Source: an uncultured Pelosinus sp. (lineage in GTDB: Bacteria > Bacillota > Negativicutes > UMGS1260). Taken from it: DNA of 64,000 bases. The notes below the pieces were generated by a model that was given only the letters and a program-made list of their open reading frames with translations, had not been told where the DNA came from and ran no database searches. The DNA is taken from positions 54,832 to 118,831 of the forward strand of contig URQW01000002.1 in assembly GCA_900550105.1 (NCBI GenBank), written 5' to 3'. Shown here one piece after another: positions 1 through 9,386 of this stretch. The translations under genes were made by a program, and so were the position numbers. Position 1 is the first letter of the stretch; every line of letters starts with the position of its first letter.

Positions 1-330
1 GCTAATCCGGCTAGTAAAAAGGTTGTGAACAGACTGGAGGTTGGCAATCATTTTTTCGGTTTCTGCTTGCCGCGCCTTTAATAGCGCTAAAAACTTTTCA
101 ATATCCCGGCCTGCTAGATGACGGCGAATCTCCTCAAGCGACAAGCCGAGAAACTTAAGATATTTAATCGTATGAAGCTGTTCAAACTGCGCAATAGAAT
201 AGTAACGGTAGCCGCTATCTGCTGCAACAAAGGCTGGCTTGAACAAATCAATCGCATCATAGTAGCGGAGCGTCCGAATTGGCACACCATGAATTTTGGC
301 CATTTCACCAATAGAATACATATGTTTCAT
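1..330 (-). CDS. MerR-family transcriptional regulator (3' end beyond window)
   Basis: Reading the minus strand from the ATG at 330 gives an open frame that runs off the left edge (110 codons visible). It begins MKHMYSIGEMAKIHGVPIRT and continues LRYYDAIDLFKPA, the winged-helix DNA-binding domain of MerR regulators, followed by a helical linker (LSLEEIRRHL, LLKARQAETEKM) that is the usual dimerisation coiled coil. The start is supported by an AGGTGAT ribosome binding site. The ligand-binding C-terminal domain lies outside the window, so the signal sensed cannot be inferred. A second ATG at 321 is possible but further from the ribosome binding site. Confidence 0.88.
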   Translation of the reverse strand, partial: MKHMYSIGEMAKIHGVPIRTLRYYDAIDLFKPAFVAADSGYRYYSIAQFEQLHTIKYLKFLGLSLEEIRRHLAGRDIEKFLALLKARQAETEKMIANLQSVHNLFTSRIS

Positions 331-411
331 CGTTTGATCACCTGCCTGCTTTCACTAGATGAATCTTAAAAAAGAAGATTTCCCGCGAATCGCTGAGAAA
401 TCTTATCGAAA

Positions 412-1170
412 TTAAAGCATGCTATTTAAAAAATCTTGAGTACGTTCTTTTTGGGGATTGCCGAAAATTTCTTCGGGTCTGCCCTGTTCCACGATCTGGC
501 CTTGATCCATAAAAATGACATGATGGGCTATTTCCCGGGCAAAGGCCATTTCATGGGTCACAACAAGCATTGTCATATGTTCATCCGCTAATTGACGCAT
601 GGCCTTTAGTACCTCGCCAGTGAGTTCCGGATCTAGCGCTGATGTAGGCTCGTCAAACAGCATGATATCAGGCTTCATTGCTAGCGCTCGAGCAATCGCA
701 ACTCGCTGCTTTTGCCCGCCGGACAGGCGCGAGGGGTAATTGTGGCGCTTATCAAATAAGCCGACTTTCCGCAACAGATCCTCGGCAATGGGAACAATCT
801 CTTCTTTTTTCATTTTTTTCACAGTGATTGGCGCTTCAATCAAATTATCAAGGACGGTCATATGGGGGAATAAGTTAAATTGCTGAAAGACCATGCCCAT
901 TTTGTGACAAATGTGGCGCGCCGCTTCTTCCGGCACATATTGACTGCGCCCGCCTGCGTCCTCTGTCGCTAACATATCGCCTTCAATTTCAATAGAACCG
1001 CCGTCAATTGTCTCTAACCGATTCAAACAGCGTAGTAGCGTACTTTTCCCCGAACCAGACGGACCGATAATCGCGACAACCTCACCTTGGTTCACTTCTA
1101 AATCGATGCCTTTCAATACTTCCTGACCGTTAAAGCTCTTGCGAATATTCTTCATAGCAATCATTTTCAT
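412..1170 (-). CDS. Polar amino-acid ABC transporter ATP-binding protein (GlnQ type)
   Basis: 252-residue ATPase that powers amino-acid import at the inner face of the membrane. Walker A GPSGSGKS lies at residues 36-43, then a Q-loop (VFQQFNLFP), signature LSGGQKQR, Walker B LMFDEP-type ([14 protein letters not shown]) and a switch histidine (VVTHEM). Length and motifs are those of the GlnQ/HisP family. An AGAGGTG site 7 nt upstream supports the start at 1170. It follows the permease gene by 12 nt, so binding protein, permease and ATPase form one operon read on the minus strand. Exact substrate is not evident. Confidence 0.95.
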   Translation of the reverse strand: MKMIAMKNIRKSFNGQEVLKGIDLEVNQGEVVAIIGPSGSGKSTLLRCLNRLETIDGGSIEIEGDMLATEDAGGRSQYVPEEAARHICHKMGMVFQQFNLFPHMTVLDNLIEAPITVKKMKKEEIVPIAEDLLRKVGLFDKRHNYPSRLSGGQKQRVAIARALAMKPDIMLFDEPTSALDPELTGEVLKAMRQLADEHMTMLVVTHEMAFAREIAHHVIFMDQGQIVEQGRPEEIFGNPQKERTQDFLNSML

Positions 1171-1182
1171 AGCAAGACACCT

Positions 1183-1836
1183 CTATTCATCGTAAGCAGC
1201 GTAACGCTGTTCTAATTTTTTAAAGATCCACGTAAGAACTAAAGTCATTGCTAAATAGAACACAGCCGCAACAAAAAAGGGCGTCATATCAAAATCGCGT
1301 TGGACAATGGCTCGTGCCGTGCGCAGCAAATCATTCATGGCTAAGATATAAATGAGTGAAGTATCTTTTACCAGCGTAATCGTTTCATTACTTACCGGCG
1401 GCAATACCCGCTGAATCATCTGGGGCAGAACAATTCGTCTCATTGTTTGTACATAATTCATACCAAGGGCCTTACTTGCTTCGTATTGCCCACGATCAAT
1501 TGACTGAATACCAGCGCGGAAAATTTCCGCAAAGTAAGCCGCGTAATTAAAAACAAAGGCAACAAGCGCCGCCGGAAAATCAGGTAGGCGAATTCCTACA
1601 TAAGGAATCAGCGGCAAAGCATAGTAGACAAAGAGGAGCTGCAGCATGAGCGGCGTACCGCGCATGAGCCAAATATAAATTTCTACAAGAAAGCTAAGCG
1701 GCCGATATTTTGAAATACGGGCAAGCGCTACCAGCAATCCCAAAGGAATTGATAGCACTAAAGTGATAAAAAACATTTGCAGTGTCAGACCGGCGCCTTC
1801 CATCATGGGTTTAATCATGGCAATAAGTGATTCCAT
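1183..1836 (-). CDS. Polar amino-acid ABC transporter permease (GlnP/HisM type)
   Basis: 217-residue integral membrane subunit of the same importer. Hydrophobic segments alternate through the protein and the cytoplasmic EAA loop that docks on the ATPase is clear (YEASKALGMNYVQTMRRIV, around residues 138-156). Length is normal for the HisM/GlnP group. The start is preceded by AAAGGAGACGAAAA. It is separated from the upstream binding-protein gene by a hairpin at 1894-1922, which probably lowers its expression relative to the binding protein. Confidence 0.95.
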   Translation of the reverse strand: MESLIAMIKPMMEGAGLTLQMFFITLVLSIPLGLLVALARISKYRPLSFLVEIYIWLMRGTPLMLQLLFVYYALPLIPYVGIRLPDFPAALVAFVFNYAAYFAEIFRAGIQSIDRGQYEASKALGMNYVQTMRRIVLPQMIQRVLPPVSNETITLVKDTSLIYILAMNDLLRTARAIVQRDFDMTPFFVAAVFYLAMTLVLTWIFKKLEQRYAAYDE

Positions 1837-1893
1837 TTTTCGTCTCCTTTGTGGAAAATCGGGGAATTTTGAATGAGTTTAAAAGGCAAACAA

Positions 1894-1922
1894 GAGGCTA
1901 ATGGTATTATACCATCAGCCTC
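1894..1922 (-). promoter_or_regulatory. Intercistronic hairpin between binding protein and permease genes
   Basis: Two 13-base arms with one mismatch and a 3-base loop (GAGGCT-ATGGTA on one side, its complement on the other). It sits just after the binding-protein stop and lacks a strong T-run on the minus strand. Structures in this place commonly act as partial terminators or 3' stabilisers that make the solute-binding protein more abundant than the membrane parts. Confidence 0.7.
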
Positions 1923-1945
1923 AACGTGCTTGCCATACACTGTAC

Positions 1946-2725
1946 TTATTTTACGATATCAGCGCCGAACCATTTTTTCGAGATTGTTGCCGACGTACCG
2001 TCTTTCTTCATTTCATTGAGTACGGCCTGAACTTTATCGCGCAATTCTTGATCTTCTTTTCTAAAGCCAACGCCATAAGTTCCAATTTCTCCGAGCGGCT
2101 GTTCAATCGCGATATATTTGCCCGGTTCTTTCGACATATAATATCTGCCAAGGATTTCATCAGTTACTACTGCATCAAGACGGCCTGTTTTGAGGTCCAT
2201 GAAAGCAGCGATACAATCAGAATAGGTTTTGAAGTCTTTTAAAGAGCTTTTCAGTTTCTGGTCTTTCGTAACAGCTTCTTCACCGATGCTGGACTGCTGT
2301 ACGCCAACAACTTTTCCGGCTAAATCAGCCGCACTTTTGATTGGAGAACCTGCCATAACAAAGATCAGCTGTTTGCTATCCATATATGGATCGCTAAATA
2401 ACATATTTTTCTTTCTTTCTTCGGTAATATTCATACCGTTCCAAAGAGCGTCAATGCGTTTGCCGTTAAGTTCCGCTTCTTTACTGCTCCAGTCAATCGG
2501 CTTAAATTCAACTTCAATTCCGAGACGTTTTGCCGCTTCTTTCGCCATATCCACATCGAAACCAACGATATTATTCTTTTCGTCCTTGAAGCCCATTGGC
2601 GGAAAACTATCATCCAAACCAATTACAATTTTCTTTAGAGGCGCTTTGGCTGGCGCACCGCCGCAACCAGCGATGAGCAGGCCTGCCATCATAACCGTGA
2701 GTACCAGTGCAACTACTTTTTTCAT
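1946..2725 (-). CDS. Amino-acid ABC transporter substrate-binding lipoprotein
   Basis: 259-residue periplasmic solute receptor. The N-terminus is a lipoprotein signal with lipobox LIAGC, Cys21 being the acylated residue. The mature part is an SBP_bac_3 fold (IVIGLDDSFPPMGF, NIVGFDVDMAKEAAKRLG, DALWNGMNITEER, ADLAGKVVGVQQSS). The motif DALWNGMNIT is typical of polar amino-acid or cystine receptors but does not fix the ligand. It is the first gene of a three-gene importer operon, with a GGTGGGG ribosome binding site. No convincing promoter could be picked upstream. Confidence 0.93.
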   Translation of the reverse strand: MKKVVALVLTVMMAGLLIAGCGGAPAKAPLKKIVIGLDDSFPPMGFKDEKNNIVGFDVDMAKEAAKRLGIEVEFKPIDWSSKEAELNGKRIDALWNGMNITEERKKNMLFSDPYMDSKQLIFVMAGSPIKSAADLAGKVVGVQQSSIGEEAVTKDQKLKSSLKDFKTYSDCIAAFMDLKTGRLDAVVTDEILGRYYMSKEPGKYIAIEQPLGEIGTYGVGFRKEDQELRDKVQAVLNEMKKDGTSATISKKWFGADIVK

Positions 2726-2890
2726 CTAAAATCCCCACCCTGCTATTATCTTTACTTTCTAAGCGTTGATCTTATTCTACTTTAACTCGCTAAAATAAGA
2801 AAGTGATAAATTGCAGTAACAGGAGACTTTTTCCCTGGGTTTCCTCTGGTTAGCTCACAAATACTCATTTTTTTGCACTTTTTAAATGAC

Positions 2891-4027
2891 TCAGCGCAAC
2901 AGCGTCCCGGCAATAACCATTTTCTGAACCTCTGAGGTTCCTTCATAGATTTCCGTAATTTTAGCATCACGGTAAAAGCGCTCCACTTTGTTGCCTTTTA
3001 CATAGCCATAGCCGCCTTGAATCTGCACAGCTTTCGCAGCGCATTTTACGGCCGTTTCGGAAGCAAACAGCTTCGCCACGGCTGCTTCTTGCGAAAATGG
3101 CTTCCCGCTGTCTTTTAACGCCGCCGCCTGATAAACAAGCAAACGCGCCGCCATAACATCTTTGCCCATATCGGCAATCATCCACTGAATCGCCTGATTA
3201 GCCGCTAAAGGACGGCCGAATTGCTGGCGTTCTTTCGCATAACGAATCGATTCATCAAGACACCCCTGGGCAATGCCTAGCGCCTGCGCGCCAATGGCAA
3301 TCCGTCCGCCATCGAGTGTTGCCATAGCAATTTTAAAGCCTTCGCCGATTTTTCCTAACAAGTTTTCTTTGGGCACGCGGCAATTCTGAAATAATAGTTC
3401 CGTCGTATGGGAACCGCGAATTCCCATTTTGTCCTCATGCTTACCTACGGCAAAGGGCGATACGGCTTTTTCAACAATGAAGGCGCTAATTCCTTTCGTT
3501 CCGGCGCCAGGCCCGGTTTTCGCCATAACAATGACAAGTCCAGCTTTATCACCATTGGTGATAAATGTCTTAGCGCCATTAAGAACATAGAAGTCGCCGT
3601 CCAGTTCGGCTGTCGTCGTCACAGCCCCGGCATCAGTACCTGCGCCAGCTTCGGTCAAAGCAAAGGCGCCCAAAGTTTGATACTCGGTCAGAAGCGGTAA
3701 GAACTTTTGTTTTTGCGCTTCTGTGCCAAACAGCACAATAGGGGAAGCCGCTAGAGTATGTACCGCTAAGATCACTGCCGTCGCGGCACATTCACGGGAA
3801 ATTTCCTCGATGGTTAACGCATAACTTACATAGTCGGCGCCACTGCCGCCATAGGCGCTGTTATAAGGAATCCCTGTCATCTCAAGCTTCGCCAATTTAT
3901 CCATGGTTTCACTGGGAAAACGGCCATCGCGATCTAGTTCTTCCGCCAAAGGCGCTACTTCCGCTAACGTAAACTCCCGTACAGTACTCTGTAATAATCT
4001 GTGCTCTTCCGTAAGCATGAAATCCAT
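2891..4027 (-). CDS. Acyl-CoA dehydrogenase
   Basis: 378-residue FAD flavoenzyme that oxidises (or, with electron-transfer flavoprotein, may reduce) a short acyl-CoA. N-terminal helical domain, then the FAD/substrate signature FALTEAGAGTDAG, TFITNGDKAG, the loop GIRGSHTTEL, and the C-terminal helical domain with AKITEIYEGTSEVQK, whose Glu is the catalytic base of butyryl-CoA dehydrogenase-type enzymes. The ATG at 4027 is preferred because GGAGG lies 7 nt upstream and homology starts there; the longer open frame to 4078 has no support. Next to a CaiB-type CoA-transferase, recalling CaiA-CaiB pairing, but the substrate is unknown. Confidence 0.94.
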   Translation of the reverse strand: MDFMLTEEHRLLQSTVREFTLAEVAPLAEELDRDGRFPSETMDKLAKLEMTGIPYNSAYGGSGADYVSYALTIEEISRECAATAVILAVHTLAASPIVLFGTEAQKQKFLPLLTEYQTLGAFALTEAGAGTDAGAVTTTAELDGDFYVLNGAKTFITNGDKAGLVIVMAKTGPGAGTKGISAFIVEKAVSPFAVGKHEDKMGIRGSHTTELLFQNCRVPKENLLGKIGEGFKIAMATLDGGRIAIGAQALGIAQGCLDESIRYAKERQQFGRPLAANQAIQWMIADMGKDVMAARLLVYQAAALKDSGKPFSQEAAVAKLFASETAVKCAAKAVQIQGGYGYVKGNKVERFYRDAKITEIYEGTSEVQKMVIAGTLLR

Positions 4028-4150
4028 ATTTTCGCCTCCTATTTTAACATGCCGCTCTGCTACTACACACCTCTGCATCTATGCCATTTCGTAACTATAT
4101 TGCCGCTACACTGATCATCCGTTCGCTGTCCCTCACTACAGCCACGCCTA

Positions 4151-5410
4151 TTATATATAGCCTTTTTCTTTCAACGCCTGAATCTGTTCCGGCGTATAAT
4201 GGAGGATTTTTGTTAAAACGGTTTCCGTATCTTGTCCCAACGAAGGCGCACCCCGCCACACTTTACCAGGTGTTTCGCTCAGCTTCGGAATAATACCTAA
4301 TGCTTTAATGTCTTTTTGCAACGTCTGATCTTTATAATTGATAAAATCGCCTCGATCTAACCAATGGGGATCATCCACAACGTCTTTCGCTGTATTTACT
4401 TTGCTGCAAGGAACCTTGTATTTAGCCATCTGCTCTACAACTTCCGGGGCCGTCCTTGCTGCCACCCATTCCGTCAGGTAAGCATCAAGCGCTTTTCCCT
4501 TGGGTGATGCCAAAGCCTCTGGCGTGGCCGCACATTCTTCATATTTATATTCCTGCGGGTCTACGCCAAGAGCCTGAATGAAACGTTTATATACTCCAGC
4601 GCCGAAAGCGCCGATCGCCACATAATCATGATTTTTATCTAAGAACAGACCGTAAGGCTGAAAAGCTGCTGACTTAGAACCAGTGCGAGTCCGTACAATA
4701 TCCGCTTCTGTATAGGAGACAAAAGTATCCGCCATAATACGAGCCTGCGCCTCAAACTGGGCGACATCGACAACTTGTCCCTTGCCAGTTTTCAAGCGAT
4801 TTACATAGGCAGCAAGCAAACCAAAAACGCAATGCAGACCGGAAATATAATCATTTAGCCACGGTTTGCTTAGCGCTGGCACCGACGGCTCAGCATCCCC
4901 GTTCAAATGCATAAAGCCACTATAAGCCTGTCCCATCATATCATAAGAAGCACGGTCGCACACTTCCGGCAAACCGCCAAATTGAGGTCGACCAAAACCG
5001 CTTACATGAACAATAATCAAAGCGGGATTCACACTTAATAGCTCTTCATCGTTAATTCCATACTTATCAAGCCAAACCATATTCTCCATAAACACGTCAG
5101 CTTCTTTAATCAAGCCAAGAAACATTTCTTTCACTTCAGGAATATTCAAGTTAAGTTCCACCGTCATACTCAGTCTGTTCCGGGCATCCTGAGCCCAACT
5201 GGTACTGACTTGACGGCCTTCATAATTAGCGAAAGGCGGCATAAAACGCCAGGTATCGCCTACATTCGGGCGTTCAATGTGAATTACTTCTGCACCAAAA
5301 TCAGCTAACAGATTGGCGGCATGAGGCATAGCCACCAGTGAACCAGAAGAAATAATGCGCATACCGGCAAAAGCGCCAAACTCAGGAACAATGTACTCGC
5401 GTTTACTCAT
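4151..5410 (-). CDS. Family III CoA-transferase, CaiB-like
   Basis: 419-residue CoA-transferase of the CaiB/BaiF (class III) family, which moves CoA between carboxylic acids through a glutamyl/aspartyl thioester. The N-terminal Rossmann part (LLADFGAEVIHIERP) and the catalytic Asp in NDYISGLH (Asp187) are present, and the C-terminal segment GKVWRGAPSLGQDTE closely resembles the end of E. coli CaiB as I remember it. Together with the downstream acyl-CoA dehydrogenase it may activate and process a carnitine-like or other carboxylic acid. Ribosome binding site GAGGAGG; a good sigma-A promoter lies 70 nt upstream. Substrate unproven. Confidence 0.9.
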   Translation of the reverse strand: MSKREYIVPEFGAFAGMRIISSGSLVAMPHAANLLADFGAEVIHIERPNVGDTWRFMPPFANYEGRQVSTSWAQDARNRLSMTVELNLNIPEVKEMFLGLIKEADVFMENMVWLDKYGINDEELLSVNPALIIVHVSGFGRPQFGGLPEVCDRASYDMMGQAYSGFMHLNGDAEPSVPALSKPWLNDYISGLHCVFGLLAAYVNRLKTGKGQVVDVAQFEAQARIMADTFVSYTEADIVRTRTGSKSAAFQPYGLFLDKNHDYVAIGAFGAGVYKRFIQALGVDPQEYKYEECAATPEALASPKGKALDAYLTEWVAARTAPEVVEQMAKYKVPCSKVNTAKDVVDDPHWLDRGDFINYKDQTLQKDIKALGIIPKLSETPGKVWRGAPSLGQDTETVLTKILHYTPEQIQALKEKGYI

Positions 5411-5480
5411 TTGTTAAACCTCCTCTACTTTACTCTCTATTTTTATTTATTCTGCAGCAAAATCAAAATGCCTGTAAATA

Positions 5481-5509
5481 TTTATAAGAATTTTCCGTCT
5501 TTTTGACAA
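5481..5509 (-). promoter_or_regulatory. Sigma-A promoter of the CaiB-like gene
   Basis: On the minus strand TTGTCA (5509-5504) and TATAAA (5486-5481) are separated by exactly 17 bp. The start codon at 5410 is about 65 nt downstream of the predicted transcript start. This probably drives the CoA-transferase and the acyl-CoA dehydrogenase after it. Confidence 0.7.
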
Positions 5510-5633
5510 AAAGAGCTACCACACTAAGCGAAAAATTCCGTATACGTTGTGATTGCATTATGCAAAACTCACAAGATATAAGAGAAGTTTTTCTTAATAT
5601 GGCAACCCTTTCTGGTTCGATGTGAAAGCAAAT

Positions 5634-6746
5634 TTACCGGATTACTTCACGACTAATCATAAATTTCTCAATTGCTGTTTCATTCACTGCATAGCGAATA
5701 TCGTTCGTTTCATCAGGCACAATCAAAGTACAGCGCGGCGTAATATCTACAACGGGCGTTGTAATATCATCAGCGAAATACCGATTGCTTGCGGCAATAT
5801 CATGAGCTAGAAAAGCAAAGTTTGGCAGACTGGCGAAGGAAATGTTCTGGACACGACCAATTCCGAGTTCCGTCATACCGCCCACCCAAATCGGAATGTT
5901 ATGCTTCTGGCATAAATCATGAATCTTAATGGATTCATGGAGTCCGCCGCAACGGCTTGATTTAATATTAATGATTTTGCAACTACCTAGTTGAATCGCT
6001 TTGCGGGCCGTTTCGACCGAAACAATACTTTCATCAAGGCAAATTGGCGTTTGAATCGCTTTTTGCAAGACAGCATGATCGACAATGTCATCTTCCCCTA
6101 AAGGTTGTTCAATATACTGCAAATTAAATTCATCCATAGCTTTAAACAGTTCTATATCATCTAATGTATAGTCTGAGTTTGCGTCCACAGTAAGCGTAAT
6201 GTCCGGATAGTGACGACGAACTTCTCTAAGCACCTCAATATCCTTACCTGGCTTAATCTTGATCTTGGTCCGATGATAGCCTTCGGCAAGATATTTTTCA
6301 ATCTTTTTCAGCAGCTCCGTTGTTGTCGCCTCAATGCCGAGACTAACGCCGACCTTGACTTCTGTCTGCGTACCGCCAAGTAGCGTTTTTAACGACTTTC
6401 CTTCACGCTGGGCGTAAATTTCCCAAAGCGCATTTTCGACGGCTGCTTTCGCTAAACGATTTCCCACAATAAAAGAGACCTTAGCCATAAAATCGGCTGG
6501 ATCCACAATGTCTTTATGTAAAATCACTGGCGCAATCATATTTTTAATGATGTGAAAACAAGTTCCGTTATCTTCCGGATTATACAAGGGGCCATAAAAA
6601 GCCTTACATTCCCCATAGCCGATAAGATCTTCTGAGTAGATCTTGATGAGCAGCGCATCTCTTTCTTCAAAGCGGGTAAAGCTCGTTTCAAAGGGATGAA
6701 TAAAGGGAACTTTTACGCGAATTATATCAATACGGTCAATAATCAT
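5634..6746 (-). CDS. Enolase-superfamily enzyme, N-acylamino-acid racemase / o-succinylbenzoate synthase subgroup
   Basis: 370-residue muconate-lactonising subgroup enzyme. All active-site elements are in place: KxK (Lys161, Lys163), metal ligands Asp188 (TVDAN), Glu213 (IEQPL) and Asp238 (LDES), and the opposing base Lys262 (NIKSSRCGG). Motifs such as GYGEC, IQTPICLDESIVS and IWVGGMTELGIGR match the Amycolatopsis N-succinylamino-acid racemase/OSBS family as remembered. No menaquinone genes surround it, so a racemase role is more likely than MenC, but this is inference. It lies upstream of the CaiB-like gene with its own leader of about 220 bp to the next gene. Confidence 0.88.
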   Translation of the reverse strand: MIIDRIDIIRVKVPFIHPFETSFTRFEERDALLIKIYSEDLIGYGECKAFYGPLYNPEDNGTCFHIIKNMIAPVILHKDIVDPADFMAKVSFIVGNRLAKAAVENALWEIYAQREGKSLKTLLGGTQTEVKVGVSLGIEATTTELLKKIEKYLAEGYHRTKIKIKPGKDIEVLREVRRHYPDITLTVDANSDYTLDDIELFKAMDEFNLQYIEQPLGEDDIVDHAVLQKAIQTPICLDESIVSVETARKAIQLGSCKIINIKSSRCGGLHESIKIHDLCQKHNIPIWVGGMTELGIGRVQNISFASLPNFAFLAHDIAASNRYFADDITTPVVDITPRCTLIVPDETNDIRYAVNETAIEKFMISREVIR

Positions 6747-6880
6747 AACATGCAGCCTCTCCCTTAAATGAAATTTAATAAAGCTCGATCCATTTTTATG
6801 TTACTTTTTACAATTTTATTATATGATTAAAAAATTCGACTTAAAATAGACTCTATTTTGTCTCAAACCCGACAAAAATA

Positions 6881-6918
6881 AAAAATCCAGAAAACTCCTT
6901 TGAGTCTTCTGGATTTTT
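6881..6918 (-). terminator. Terminator of the citrate lyase operon
   Basis: AAAAATCCAGAA and its complement flank a short inner stem (ACTC/GAGT), with T-runs on both sides. It lies 50 nt past the citF stop on the minus strand. Confidence 0.8.
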
Positions 6919-6968
6919 CACCCATTATAAATTGAAACAATCCGACACTTGATGTAATACGTTAACAC

Positions 6969-8507
6969 CTAGCCGATTACTTTGCGGACCACATCAATGA
7001 TTGTTCCATCACGATACTCTACCAGAGCTACTACTTCATCACTTGTAGCAATTTCTTTTGGCGTACCGGCAATTTCTTCGGCCAAATCTTTAAGTTCTTC
7101 AATGGAATAAACGGGTAGCCCTTTTTCCAATAAAGCGGCTTTAATCTCTGGCCTACGAGGATTTACAGCAATACCTTGTTCCGTTACAAGCAAATCAACC
7201 GTTTCTCCCGGCGTCGTAACCGTCATAATTTGATCACGTACAATCGGTAGCCGACTGCGCAGTAAATTAGCCACAATAACGGTCAAGCCAGCACCAGCTG
7301 CCGCATCACTATGACCGCCAGATCCCCCCATGATCATGCCATTCGATCCGGTTGTCACATTCACGTTAAAATGAACATCAATTTCTGTGGCTCCTAATAC
7401 GACACAATCTAGTTGATTGACAACGCAGCCCTTAGTATGGGGATTCGCATAATAGCTCGCGCTAATCTCTCTATGGTGAGGATTTACTTTTAAAGAGTCA
7501 ATCGCCCGCTGGTCAAAACATTGTACATCGTAAATTCGTTCGAACAGCCCGGCGTCCAAAAGATCCACTAAATAGCCTGTAATTCCGCCCATAATAAAAC
7601 TGCCTCGCAGCGACAATCGCTCCATCTTTTGCCGCAAATAATGTGCTACAGCAAGCGAAGCGCCGCCGGCGCCAGTTTGAAAAGAAAAACCCGGTTGCAA
7701 CACGCCAGCCGCCTCAATCGCATCAGCAGCCAAAGCAGCGATCCTCAATCCTACAGGATCGCGCGTAATCTTGGTCGTACCAGAAACAATGCCGCTAGGA
7801 TTGCCAATTTCCTGAAGAACTAAAATATAATCAACCTGCGTCATGGGAATAGAAAAATCCGCTAGCGGCGTTTCTACCAGATGATCGGTTACAGCAACAA
7901 CAGTATCAGCATATTCAGCGTCAACCATGGCATATCCGAGCGAACCACAAGCCGCTAGCCCATCTTTGCCGGAAATATTACCAAACCGATCCACTAGGGG
8001 TGCGGCAATAAAGGCAATATCGATTTTTAGACTACCTTCTTCAATGGCCCGCGGACGACCGCCATGGCTCCGCATAATTACAGGCGTCGACAAGTAGCCG
8101 CGGCTTACCGCTTCCGCTACAGGCCCATTCATATAATTTGTATCAATTGCTGTAATTGTACCGTCTTTTATTAGCGCTACAAGTGGTTCATGACAGGGAA
8201 AAATACTACTAAGGGCAATCTTTAAATTTTTAAGACCCATTTTTTGAGCGGCAGCCATTATGGTATTCACTACATAATCGCCATTGCGAAAATGATGATG
8301 GAAGGAAAAAGTCATACCATCTTTTGCCTGCAATTTTTGCAATAAAGCCTCGGCTGATTCCACAAGTTTCTGCTGTTTTGGCGAAAAACTGACGAGTCGC
8401 CGCGTTGCACCTTGCAGCGTCTGATTCCATTTGACCCCTTGAAAAGCTGTAACAGGACCCCAACCTTCGATATAGTCAGGCAACTCTCTGCCATCTACTG
8501 TTTTCAT
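6969..8507 (-). CDS. citF: Citrate lyase alpha subunit (citrate:acetyl-ACP transferase)
   Basis: 512-residue alpha subunit, which swaps acetyl for citryl on the acyl carrier protein so that CitE can cleave it. The sequence carries the CoA-transferase-like fold with MKTVDGRELPDYIEGWGPV at the start, GGRPRAIEEGSL, GASLAVAHYLR and VNVTTGSNGMIMGGSGGH. The ATG at 8507 is chosen because GGAGG lies 5 nt upstream and because it leaves a 10-nt gap after citE; the frame opens earlier inside citE. It is the last gene of citS-like/citD/citE/citF and is followed by a terminator. Confidence 0.96.
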   Translation of the reverse strand: MKTVDGRELPDYIEGWGPVTAFQGVKWNQTLQGATRRLVSFSPKQQKLVESAEALLQKLQAKDGMTFSFHHHFRNGDYVVNTIMAAAQKMGLKNLKIALSSIFPCHEPLVALIKDGTITAIDTNYMNGPVAEAVSRGYLSTPVIMRSHGGRPRAIEEGSLKIDIAFIAAPLVDRFGNISGKDGLAACGSLGYAMVDAEYADTVVAVTDHLVETPLADFSIPMTQVDYILVLQEIGNPSGIVSGTTKITRDPVGLRIAALAADAIEAAGVLQPGFSFQTGAGGASLAVAHYLRQKMERLSLRGSFIMGGITGYLVDLLDAGLFERIYDVQCFDQRAIDSLKVNPHHREISASYYANPHTKGCVVNQLDCVVLGATEIDVHFNVNVTTGSNGMIMGGSGGHSDAAAGAGLTVIVANLLRSRLPIVRDQIMTVTTPGETVDLLVTEQGIAVNPRRPEIKAALLEKGLPVYSIEELKDLAEEIAGTPKEIATSDEVVALVEYRDGTIIDVVRKVIG

Positions 8508-8517
8508 AGAAACCTCC

Positions 8518-9381
8518 TCAAATAAGCCTAGCTGACTTGGCAATATCAAGTAATCGTGTTGCCCGTAGCATAATTGGCAAATCGATCATTTTATTATCTA
8601 GCGATACAGCACCTAGACCGCGGGCTTTTCCCGCCTCTAAAGCTTCGACGACTCGCTGCGCCCAAATAATTTCTTGCTGCGAAGGCGTAAATACTGCTTG
8701 GATTGCCGCAACCTGCCGTGGATTAATTGCCAGTTTCGCCGTAAATCCCATTTGCTTAGCTAACATAGTATCAGCAATTAAACCGGGTTCATCATTTACA
8801 TCTGTAAAGGGAGTATCAATCGCCTGTACGCCAGCAGCATAGGCAGCCGTCACAAGTGCCGCACGGGCATAGGCAATTTCAGCGCCTGCTTTTGTCCGTG
8901 TTGCATTAATTCCCGCTGTAAAATCTTCCGCGCCCAGAGCTAACGCCTTTACCCGAGGATTTGCCTTGGCAATAGCAAGAGCATTGCTAAGGCCTAGTGG
9001 TGTTTCAATCAAGGCAAAGAGAGAAATTTCTTTGTTCAGTTGATGTTCTTGCTCCAAGCGAGAAAGTTCTTGGCTCACTAACTCAATGTCGCGGGCTTCC
9101 TGCACTTTTGGCAATAAAATCGCGTCAGGTGCGGCCGGGACAATTACAGGAAGATCCTCTTTAGCGTACGTTTCCAAAGGATTGATGCGAACAACGACTT
9201 CCGTATGGCCGAATTTGACTCTTTTTAATGCATTGGCTGTTAAAAACCGAGCAGCATCCTTTTCCGTAGGCGCTACAGCATCTTCTAAATCTAAAATCAC
9301 CGTATCACTGCCTAGAATCCCGGCATTTTGCAACATATTAGGGTTACTCCCCGGAATAAACAGCAACGTGCGTCTCAACAT
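8518..9381 (-). CDS. citE: Citrate lyase beta subunit (citryl-ACP lyase)
   Basis: 287-residue HpcH/HpaI aldolase-fold protein that splits citryl-ACP into acetyl-ACP and oxaloacetate. The metal-binding signature DTVILDLEDAVAPTEKDAAR and the segments VVRINPL, ILLPKVQ, ALIETPLG and LALGAEDFTAGI are typical. The ATG at 9381 is preferred to the GTG three codons earlier since that GTG overlaps the AAGGAG site. It starts 5 nt after the citD stop, indicating translational coupling. Confidence 0.96.
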   Translation of the reverse strand: MLRRTLLFIPGSNPNMLQNAGILGSDTVILDLEDAVAPTEKDAARFLTANALKRVKFGHTEVVVRINPLETYAKEDLPVIVPAAPDAILLPKVQEARDIELVSQELSRLEQEHQLNKEISLFALIETPLGLSNALAIAKANPRVKALALGAEDFTAGINATRTKAGAEIAYARAALVTAAYAAGVQAIDTPFTDVNDEPGLIADTMLAKQMGFTAKLAINPRQVAAIQAVFTPSQQEIIWAQRVVEALEAGKARGLGAVSLDNKMIDLPIMLRATRLLDIAKSARLI

Positions 9382-9386
9382 ATTCT

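Noticed and set aside
118..369. An 83-codon plus-strand frame at the left edge
   Set aside because: It is the complement of the clearly coding MerR gene and has no ribosome binding site of its own.
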